Shown here: piece by piece, positions 1 to 5,107 of the stretch | Layout of the letters: the number at the start of each line of letters is the position of its first letter | Position numbering within the stretch: the first letter of the stretch is position 1 | From: JBNJDW01 sp051745265 | GTDB taxonomy: Bacteria > Pseudomonadota > Alphaproteobacteria > Micavibrionales > CSBR16-224 | Direction of reading: 5' to 3' | NCBI GenBank assembly: GCA_051745265.1 | Contig: JBNJDW010000140.1 | Span: 1 to 5,107, forward strand | Length of the DNA: 5,107 nucleotides | The notes under the pieces: generated by a model | Told to the model about the DNA's origin: nothing | The model's database searches: none | What the model saw: only the letters and a program-made list of their open reading frames with translations | Translations under genes and position numbers: made by a program

Positions 1-1
1 G

Positions 2-763
2 AATGGTGCGTTGATTAACCGGATGGGCTGCCCCAGTGTTGGTCTTTCTGTGTTTGGGCGACGGATGGCATCTTATCATCTGGCGCATGCGGAACATTGG
101 GGCGTTGTCGGGGTAAATCTGGGCATTAACGCCGATACGACAGATCCGGTTGAAGACTGCCGTCTGGGTATGCAGCATATCGGTGCGCTGTGCGATTATG
201 TGGTCTTGAATTTGTCTTCCCCGAATACTGAAGGTTTGCGGGCTTTGTTAAAACCTGAGACGTTAAGACCGCTTATTGAAACTGTTATGACTGAACGTGA
301 GACGATTGAATCCAAGCTCCCGGCGCTGGTGGTTAAAATTTCTCCGGATATTGCGGATGAAGATATAGCCCCGGTGTGTAAGGTCCTGATAGAGCAAGAC
401 GTTAACGGTGTTATCTTAACCAACACGACAACAGATCGGCCTGCTGATCTTGACCCTGAAATTGCCAAAGAAAAGGGCGGTTTAAGCGGGCGTCCTTTGC
501 GTGCAAAATCAACAGGTTTTATCGAAAGGTTTTACAAACAGCTTAATGGCCAGATACCGATTATCGGATGCGGCGGTGTCGACAGTGCCGAAGCTGCCTA
601 TGAAAAAATCAAGGCCGGTGCCTGTCTGGTACAGCTTTATACCGGGCTTGTTATGAAGGGGCCGGAACTGATTCAAAAGATAAATACTGAACTTGATCAG
701 CTTGTACAAAAGGATGGTTTTAATTCAGTCAGGGATGCGATAGGCTCCGCACATCGGAATTAA
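2..763 (+). CDS. pyrD: Dihydroorotate dehydrogenase (quinone), class 2, 5'-truncated by window edge
   Basis: This enzyme oxidises dihydroorotate to orotate, the fourth step of de novo UMP synthesis. It uses FMN and passes electrons to membrane quinone; class 2 enzymes sit on the inner face of the cytoplasmic membrane. The visible 253 residues begin inside the protein at N-G-A-L-I-N-R-M-G, a class 2 signature. Compared with the usual 335-360 residues, about 100 N-terminal residues, including the membrane-associating helices, lie left of the window. Motifs seen: NLSSPNT at 209-229, where the first Ser (215-217) matches the class 2 catalytic serine (class 1 enzymes use Cys); VKISPD with its FMN-contacting Lys at 335-337; TNTT at 419-430; GGLSGRPL at 476-499; the phosphate-binding GCGGV at 566-580; and LVQLYTG further on. 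The tail GFNSVRDAIGSAH resembles alphaproteobacterial PyrD. The TTG at base 11 is an internal Leu codon, not the start. The EAL gene follows 36 bases after the stop, in the same frame. Confidence 0.96.
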   Translation, partial: NGALINRMGCPSVGLSVFGRRMASYHLAHAEHWGVVGVNLGINADTTDPVEDCRLGMQHIGALCDYVVLNLSSPNTEGLRALLKPETLRPLIETVMTERETIESKLPALVVKISPDIADEDIAPVCKVLIEQDVNGVILTNTTTDRPADLDPEIAKEKGGLSGRPLRAKSTGFIERFYKQLNGQIPIIGCGGVDSAEAAYEKIKAGACLVQLYTGLVMKGPELIQKINTELDQLVQKDGFNSVRDAIGSAHRN

Positions 764-784
764 TCGATTGTTTTCAAAATTTTC

Positions 785-788
785 GGGA
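785..788 (+). promoter_or_regulatory. Weak ribosome binding site for the GTG-started EAL gene
   Basis: GGGA lies 11 bases before the GTG at 800 and is the only purine-rich, Shine-Dalgarno-like stretch between the pyrD stop and the EAL gene. The reading frame is open from just after the pyrD stop (761-763), but no ATG, GTG or TTG codon occurs in frame before 800. GTG 800 is therefore the first usable start. The weak site, rare start codon and short gap fit translation that partly depends on the upstream pyrD message; that last point is inference. Confidence 0.4.
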
Positions 789-799
789 TACGCATAACA

Positions 800-2122
800 G
801 TGATTTTCAAACGTGACAAACGCCCGAAGACCCGCCGGAAATGGCCCAGGCAAAAGATTGTTTTATATTGGCTGGGCTGGCTGCTGGCGGCCGTTTTTCT
901 GCTGTTTCTGGCCCGGCTGACGACTGTCCGCTTTGCTGTGTTGATGGCGGCGCTGATGGTCCTGTTGGTTTTTGTCGCTATAGAGGTCATGTCCCGCCGC
1001 CAGTGGGAGCGTCGGCATATGTATATGTTGGAACGACATGATCAGGAATATGCCCGGCTGGCCCGGGAAATTGCCAGAAACCGCAATGAGTTGTCTCAGT
1101 TGAAACGCGGCCTTGCCGAGACCGGACGTCTGGCTGCCCATGCGGCCGGGGGCAGTTCTAAAAATTCTGTTGAAGAAAGAATGCTGTTGAACATTGTCCA
1201 GCAGTTGACCGCACTGGGTAATCTGGAGCGTCCTGAGGGCGACCCTGTTGAGCCGCAGCAAGACACCGCGAAAGCCAAAGACAATCAGGATTATGATGAT
1301 GTAAAGCCTTATGATCCGACATTGCGGGCTGTGCCTAAAATCAATGCGCCGCCCGGCGGGCCCGATGATGAAACTGTTTTAAAGCTTCTGCGCCGTGCGG
1401 TTAATGAAGACCGGGTTGATATATTCCTGCAGCCGATCGTTAACCTGCCGCAGCGTAAATTACGATTTTACGAGATGCTGTCCCGCATTCGTTTTAAAAA
1501 AGATGAATATATCCCGGCCCGGCGGTATATAGAGCTCGCCATGCAGGAAGACTTACTGCCGGCAATCGATAATCTGTTGTTATTACGGGCGCTGCAATTG
1601 ATCCGGGATGTTGATCCGGCCGGAAGCGGGGAGCGCGGCTATTTCTGTAATATTTCGCCTTTAACATTAAGCGATGCAAAATTCATGGGGGATCTGGTTG
1701 AATTTATTTCACAAAATCGCTATCTGGCGCCGCGTCTGATTTTTGAGCTGTCGCAAAAAGACATAATGGATCCTGATTTGTTAACAGATGAAATGGATAA
1801 TGTCTTAAACGGTCTGGCCCGCCTGGGCTGTCGGTTTTCCATGGATGGTATCGATCAATTGCCTATAGACACCCGCTTTCTGAACGCCAAACATATTCGC
1901 TACGTTAAGATTGACGCCCCGATCCTATTGAAAAAAATGGCAGATCAGGGTGGTTTTCAGCGTGTTCGGCGTATGAAGGATGACTTTGACCGTAACGGTG
2001 TTGATTTGATCGTCACCCATATAGAGGCGGAAAAAGAGCTTATTGAGCTTTTGGACCTTGAAATTGATTACGGGCAGGGCTTTTTGTTTGGCGCGCCGGA
2101 GAAAACACCAGGTGTTTCGTAA
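800..2122 (+). CDS. Membrane-anchored protein with coiled coil and degenerate EAL domain, TipF-like
   Basis: This complete 440-residue protein has a basic N-terminus (residues 4-19, many Lys/Arg), two hydrophobic helices at about 20-39 and 45-64, a charged helical, probably coiled-coil stretch at 67-110, an acidic/proline-rich linker at about 145-190, and an EAL-type domain from about 195 to the end. Order and length match Caulobacter TipF (about 450 residues), a c-di-GMP-binding, non-hydrolysing protein that directs polar flagellum assembly. Binding features kept: Q211-P-I, E225-M-L-S-R229 (EAL changed to EML), N284, E316, D349, K370 and Q426 in QGFLF. Changed: the second Asp of the DDFG motif is Gly350, the following GTGYSS loop is absent, and the catalytic Glu of the AEGVE motif is Thr406 (VTHIEAE). 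A c-di-GMP receptor or scaffold role is thus more likely than phosphodiesterase activity. There is no GGDEF domain. The basic N-terminus favours a cytoplasmic N-terminus with both ends inside. It probably shares a transcript with pyrD. The family call is firm; the TipF assignment rests on architecture. Confidence 0.88.
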   Translation: MIFKRDKRPKTRRKWPRQKIVLYWLGWLLAAVFLLFLARLTTVRFAVLMAALMVLLVFVAIEVMSRRQWERRHMYMLERHDQEYARLAREIARNRNELSQLKRGLAETGRLAAHAAGGSSKNSVEERMLLNIVQQLTALGNLERPEGDPVEPQQDTAKAKDNQDYDDVKPYDPTLRAVPKINAPPGGPDDETVLKLLRRAVNEDRVDIFLQPIVNLPQRKLRFYEMLSRIRFKKDEYIPARRYIELAMQEDLLPAIDNLLLLRALQLIRDVDPAGSGERGYFCNISPLTLSDAKFMGDLVEFISQNRYLAPRLIFELSQKDIMDPDLLTDEMDNVLNGLARLGCRFSMDGIDQLPIDTRFLNAKHIRYVKIDAPILLKKMADQGGFQRVRRMKDDFDRNGVDLIVTHIEAEKELIELLDLEIDYGQGFLFGAPEKTPGVS

Positions 2123-2139
2123 TTTTCGTTCTTTTTTTT
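2103..2139 (+). terminator. Possible terminator overlapping the end of the EAL gene
   Basis: AAACACC-A-GGTGTTT (2103-2117) is a perfect inverted repeat that can form a stem of six pairs with a three-base loop just before the stop codon (2120-2122). A T-rich stretch follows, ending in eight consecutive T at 2132-2139. The T tract starts about 15 bases after the stem rather than directly after it, so this is not a textbook intrinsic terminator. A transcript end is expected here because the next gene has its own promoter. Confidence 0.28.
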
Positions 2140-2194
2140 GTTCGTTCGTTTGCACGTACAGGCAAGACGAGGCGGGGCCTTGACGAAAAAACTA

Positions 2195-2216
2195 AAAAAT
2201 TTTGTGTGAAATTTTT
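2195..2216. repeat. A/T-only inverted repeat
   Basis: AAAAATTT at 2195-2202 and AAATTTTT at 2209-2216 are exact reverse complements separated by TGTGTG. The arms contain no G or C, so an RNA hairpin would be weak. It could be part of a transcript end, a site for an AT-preferring nucleoid protein, or chance in AT-rich DNA. Confidence 0.35.
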
Positions 2217-2295
2217 ATTCATTTAAAAACAAAATCTTAACCAGTTTTATGTAGAATAATAGTTGAGCCTGCTTTGTCTAAAATTTTAACTAAAT

Positions 2296-2308
2296 TTGAC
2301 GTGGTCAA
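2296..2308. promoter_or_regulatory. Palindrome over the -35 box, possible operator
   Basis: TTGAC-GTG-GTCAA is a perfect five-base inverted repeat with a three-base centre. Its left arm is the -35 box of the predicted promoter, so a dimeric regulator bound here would compete with RNA polymerase. The arms are short and a match of this size can arise by chance; no regulator gene is visible in the window. Confidence 0.3.
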
Positions 2309-2324
2309 GAAATAGACATAAAAT
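2296..2324 (+). promoter_or_regulatory. Sigma70-type promoter for the DotA-like gene
   Basis: A -35 box TTGACG (2296-2301; five of six match TTGACA) and a -10 box TAAAAT (2319-2324; five of six match TATAAT) are separated by exactly 17 bases, the optimal spacing. Transcription would start near 2331-2332 and leave a leader of about 42 bases before the ATG at 2374. Its place directly ahead of the gene, after a 170-base AT-rich gap, supports an independent unit. This is based on sequence match only. Confidence 0.68.
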
Positions 2325-2358
2325 AAAGGTAGCGGGAAGTTATTTGTGGATTCGAGAG

Positions 2359-2364
2359 GCGGGA
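2359..2364 (+). promoter_or_regulatory. Ribosome binding site that favours the ATG at 2374
   Basis: GCGGGA lies nine bases before ATG 2374, with a second purine-rich run (GAGAGG, 2354-2359) just before it. An in-frame TTG at 2344 also has a purine-rich GGGAAG upstream (2334-2339), but it would leave only about a dozen bases of leader after the predicted transcription start and would add just ten residues. ATG 2374 is therefore preferred. Confidence 0.5.
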
Positions 2365-2373
2365 TTTAAAATC

Positions 2374-5107
2374 ATGGGTTGGAAAAACAAGATTGAATTT
2401 GAGGCACCTTCAACAAAGTCGGTAATGGCGTTCATGTTCTTACCGCAGTTTAAGCGAATGATGCCTGCTTTCGCGCATATCGGCCCGATTTTCATCCGGA
2501 CGATTGCCATTATGTTTGTGCAATCCGGTTTGCTTCGCCCCAATCACCCGGCAACAATGTACGGCACCGCAAAAGATATGCCGCGGTTTAAGTTTTCTGA
2601 TCTGCTGGGCGAGGCCTGGTATAATCTGCGCACCGGTGACGGTATAACCCCTTATCACTATGGTTTATTCTGCGGCGTTATCCTGATGATCTGTTTGACG
2701 ATCACGGGCTTTTTTCTGTTTATACTTAATCTGACCTTAAGCACGGCGCAAGCGCAGATGTTCAGCCATCCAGACGGTATAGATACGAGTCTTGGTGGGG
2801 CGGTCGCTACTCCATACACGGGCACGGGTATGTTTGATGCCACTGCCGGCAATCCTGATTTGGCGATTTCTATTCTTGATAAAGTGTTGCGTCAGCCTTA
2901 TTTGGCGACTGGTGGTCCGCTGCAGAATGGTTTGGGGCCTTTGATTGAATTTTACAATACCGCCTTGCTGGTTGTGGCAGCGATTGTTGTATTCTGGGGG
3001 ATTATTTCAATTGTTATTGATACAGCCCGGACAGGTCAAATCGGCGGCGGCCGGAACAGTATTGTCTGGCTTCCAATCCGGTTTATTTTTGCCATGGGGC
3101 TTATGATTCCGATGGCCAATGGGTTTAACGGCGGTCAGGCGATTGTCATGAAACTGGCTGAATGGGGCTCAAATCTGGGGTCACAGGGGTGGTCTGTTTA
3201 TGTTGGCGGCGTTGTCGATGAAACATTGTTATCACAGTTTGATGTTGGTGCGATACAGGGCCTGTCGGTTGAGGTAACACGTCTTAAACTATGCGAAATA
3301 GTCTATAATACCGTATTATATAATTCTGTGAACGGCAGTCCAGGTGTCAATGACTTGGCGGCCCTTCCGGCAGATAACAGAATTCAAGCGCGTCTTGACG
3401 GCAGTTCAATAACTGATGCGACGTCTCGTACAGTGACTTACAGCTTTGGTAATAGAATTAATGAATCATTATGTGGTGATATTACCGCAGCCAACCCTGG
3501 TTATATCTGGACGGACCCGAGTAGTCTGGCTTCCAAAATGGTAAACTTCTTTACGGGAACGTCACCAACGGGTGAAAAAGTAGCTGAGTTTAAACAAAAA
3601 GTGCGTCTGGGCCATTTGGAGGCGCTGTACGACATGATCGGCCAAAGCGAACAGCTGGCTTGTGTCTATGCCAGAGATGCCCTGAATTTTGATACGAATA
3701 CATTCTATAATGCCGGCCCGATTCCTGAAATAGGCAGTTGGTCTCTTATCACCCTGACTGTACCGGGCACGAGCTCTACCGCGGGTCTTAACTGTGGCTC
3801 TCCGGTTCTGCCGGCATGTGGCAGTGACGGTGTTTACGGGGATGGTGACTGGCCGGATGCCAGTTGTATAAACAGTATGTCCAGCGCATATAAAGCAAGT
3901 TTGGAAGCTGCCTATTTAAGCCATCGTGCGGATGTTGTTGATCATATTACGGATACGGGCTCCGGTGGCTTTTTGGGTGAAGTTAATGCACGAGGCTGGG
4001 CCGCGATGGGTGTCTGGTACCATAAAATATCTCAGTTAAACAGCGGTGTTAAGGCTGCTCTTGATGATATGCCGACCACGTCACGTGGAAGTCTGGAGGG
4101 TGAGGCCTCGGTTCAACATACTCGAGCAATGTTCAAACCAAAAGCCCGGAAAAATGCTCAAAAGAAAGTTGCTGAAGTCCTTGGTAAATATGATAATTGG
4201 TGGGGGGGCGCTAATCCTAATCCCGAAGCTTTTGCAAATGCCGCATCATCACCGATGGGTGACGGGCTGGCAAAAACAGGTGCTTTCAATGAAGTACTAA
4301 GTAAAGTTTTCACTGCTGTGATGGGTGGCGATGGTCATATGCTCTACAAGGTTGAAGGTACAAGTACCGATACCTATCCTTTAGCCGAGCTTACCAAAGT
4401 CGGTGACTCGATTATTAACAAGTCTATGTTTCTTTATGGTGTTCTGCTTGCTATATCAGTAGGTGGCTCCCTTGCAGACAAAATACCTGTCGTCGGGACA
4501 TTGGTCAGTGGCCTGGCCGATGCGATGGATGGGCCGATTGGCAGCCTTTTGGGAACGCTTGCCATGGCAGGTCTGGGCGCTGGTATGCTGTTGAAATACT
4601 ATGTGCCATTGATCCCCTGGATACGCGTGACTTTTGCGGTCCTTGCTTGGATTATCTCTGTCATTGAAGCGGTTATCGTGATCCCTCTGCTGGCTCTGGC
4701 CAACCTGAATATCGAGGGTGACGGGTTACTGGCGCCAAATGCCAAGAACATGTATGTGCTGGGTCTGAACCTGTTGTTCCGTCCGATCATGATTGTGATT
4801 GGCTTTGTCTTTGCACTGTTGCTGTTTAACACCATGGTATTGTATGTGAATGACACATTCTCTGCCGCGTCAGCAGCGCTGACAGGTGATGGTGGCCCAA
4901 GCATCTTTGGCCAGATTGCCTTTACGATTATCTATGTGACGGTTATTTATTCTTTGGCCAACGCAACCTTTAAACTGGTTGATTCGATCCCGAACGCCCT
5001 GATGAAATGGATGGGTGGTCCTGCGGATGATAATTATCAGGATGATCAGGGTGCAAGCCACATCATTGCCATGGGTGGTGCCACGCACGGTGCCTTCCGC
5101 GGTGGTG
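2374..5107 (+). CDS. DotA/TraY-family type IVB secretion membrane protein, 3'-truncated by window edge
   Basis: At least 911 codons are open without interruption to the right edge; the stop lies outside. Family members (Legionella DotA, IncI TraY) are polytopic inner-membrane proteins of I-type type IV secretion/conjugation systems. Visible parts: a roughly 95-residue, partly hydrophobic N-terminal region; a membrane helix at about 98-121 ending in AQAQ; helices at about 195-216 and 231-249 around the family-typical block TGQIGGGRNSIVWLPIRF (219-236); a long, probably periplasmic region of about 270-685 with six Cys (307, 367, 430, 474, 482, 498) and the hallmark GWAAMGVWYHKISQLN; then a hydrophobic C-terminal block with helices near 684-697, 722-745, 750-776, 804-825 and 847-863, containing IEAVIVIPLLALANL, EGD and GLNLLFRPIMIVIG, which closely resembles DotA/TraY. 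The last visible part, IPNALMKWMGG (872-882), fits the usual C-terminal IP--ILRWIGG region. Own promoter and ribosome site precede it. The family call is strong; whether the system moves DNA or effectors cannot be told from this gene. Confidence 0.93.
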   Translation, partial: MGWKNKIEFEAPSTKSVMAFMFLPQFKRMMPAFAHIGPIFIRTIAIMFVQSGLLRPNHPATMYGTAKDMPRFKFSDLLGEAWYNLRTGDGITPYHYGLFCGVILMICLTITGFFLFILNLTLSTAQAQMFSHPDGIDTSLGGAVATPYTGTGMFDATAGNPDLAISILDKVLRQPYLATGGPLQNGLGPLIEFYNTALLVVAAIVVFWGIISIVIDTARTGQIGGGRNSIVWLPIRFIFAMGLMIPMANGFNGGQAIVMKLAEWGSNLGSQGWSVYVGGVVDETLLSQFDVGAIQGLSVEVTRLKLCEIVYNTVLYNSVNGSPGVNDLAALPADNRIQARLDGSSITDATSRTVTYSFGNRINESLCGDITAANPGYIWTDPSSLASKMVNFFTGTSPTGEKVAEFKQKVRLGHLEALYDMIGQSEQLACVYARDALNFDTNTFYNAGPIPEIGSWSLITLTVPGTSSTAGLNCGSPVLPACGSDGVYGDGDWPDASCINSMSSAYKASLEAAYLSHRADVVDHITDTGSGGFLGEVNARGWAAMGVWYHKISQLNSGVKAALDDMPTTSRGSLEGEASVQHTRAMFKPKARKNAQKKVAEVLGKYDNWWGGANPNPEAFANAASSPMGDGLAKTGAFNEVLSKVFTAVMGGDGHMLYKVEGTSTDTYPLAELTKVGDSIINKSMFLYGVLLAISVGGSLADKIPVVGTLVSGLADAMDGPIGSLLGTLAMAGLGAGMLLKYYVPLIPWIRVTFAVLAWIISVIEAVIVIPLLALANLNIEGDGLLAPNAKNMYVLGLNLLFRPIMIVIGFVFALLLFNTMVLYVNDTFSAASAALTGDGGPSIFGQIAFTIIYVTVIYSLANATFKLVDSIPNALMKWMGGPADDNYQDDQGASHIIAMGGATHGAFRGG

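Larger units (their letters stand above)
2123..2373. other. AT-rich intergenic region between two transcription units
   Basis: This 251-base gap has no convincing reading frame on either strand. From left to right it holds a T tract with short GTTC repeats (2132-2150), a potential bulged hairpin (arms 2146-2153 and 2162-2170), a short GC-rich island around 2160-2180, an A/T-only inverted repeat (2195-2216), a ten-base palindrome TAAAATTTTA (2279-2288), and then the promoter and ribosome site of the DotA-like gene. The left half may contain a terminator. I see no tRNA, known riboswitch or mobile-element end in it. Confidence 0.6.

Noticed and set aside
11..763. TTG at base 11 as the start of a short, complete dehydrogenase
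   Set aside because: The frame is open to base 2 and reads N-G-A before L-I-N-R-M-G, the internal class 2 PyrD motif; the gene simply begins left of the window.
2140..2150. GTTC short tandem repeats as a functional repeat array
   Set aside because: Fewer than three full units in low-complexity T-rich DNA; too short to support a claim.
2180..2208. Second TTGACG (2180-2185) as a -35 box
   Set aside because: No -10-like hexamer occurs 16-18 bases downstream; the sequence there is GTGTG-rich.
1925..2222. Minus-strand reading frames across the end of the EAL gene and the intergenic region
   Set aside because: Their products are Lys/Arg-rich translations of the T tracts and antisense of the EAL C-terminus; no start site support was seen.
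2344..2373. TTG at 2344 as the DotA-like start
   Set aside because: It would leave a leader of about 12 bases after the predicted transcription start; ATG 2374 has a suitable GCGGGA site. It is not fully excluded.
2340..2852. Three minus-strand reading frames opposite the start of the DotA-like gene
   Set aside because: They lie antisense to a coding region that begins with a good promoter and ribosome site; composition is typical of shadow frames.
4046..4300. Small + strand reading frame inside the DotA-like gene
   Set aside because: It overlaps in another frame a continuous, recognisable DotA/TraY reading frame and its product shows no family features.
4599..5088. Two minus-strand reading frames opposite the C-terminal part of the DotA-like gene
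   Set aside because: They are antisense to the best-conserved membrane block of the family, with no ribosome site or recognisable product.

Overview
The window looks like chromosomal DNA from an alphaproteobacterium of moderate GC content. The evidence is the style of the quinone-type dihydroorotate dehydrogenase (its 'GF-SV-DAIG--H' C-terminal tail) and a two-helix, coiled-coil, degenerate-EAL protein built like TipF of Caulobacter. The third gene encodes a DotA/TraY-family protein, so the organism probably carries an I-type (Dot/Icm- or IncI-like, type IVB) secretion or conjugation apparatus. Genus cannot be settled from this sequence. Predatory or host-associated alphaproteobacteria are possible, but that is inference.

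Layout, all on the + strand: (1) bases 2-763, the 3' three quarters of pyrD, cut by the left window edge; (2) bases 800-2122, a complete 440-residue membrane-anchored EAL-domain protein, 36 bases after pyrD and probably co-transcribed with it; (3) bases 2123-2373, a 251-base AT-rich intergenic region that separates two transcription units. It has a T-rich, possibly terminating left part, a short GC-rich island, an AT-only inverted repeat and a well-formed sigma70-type promoter whose -35 box lies inside a small perfect palindrome; (4) bases 2374-5107, at least 911 codons of a DotA/TraY-family inner-membrane protein, open to the right window edge without stop or frameshift.

How the parts relate: PyrD is housekeeping pyrimidine biosynthesis. 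The EAL protein keeps most c-di-GMP-binding residues but lacks key catalytic ones, so it is more likely a c-di-GMP receptor or scaffold (TipF-like, polar/flagellar) than a phosphodiesterase. The DotA-like gene has its own promoter and probably begins a separate unit that continues beyond the window. Nothing here shows that the three genes act in one process. No RNA genes, CRISPR arrays, insertion sequences or attachment sites were recognised, and no minus-strand reading frame was convincing as a gene.
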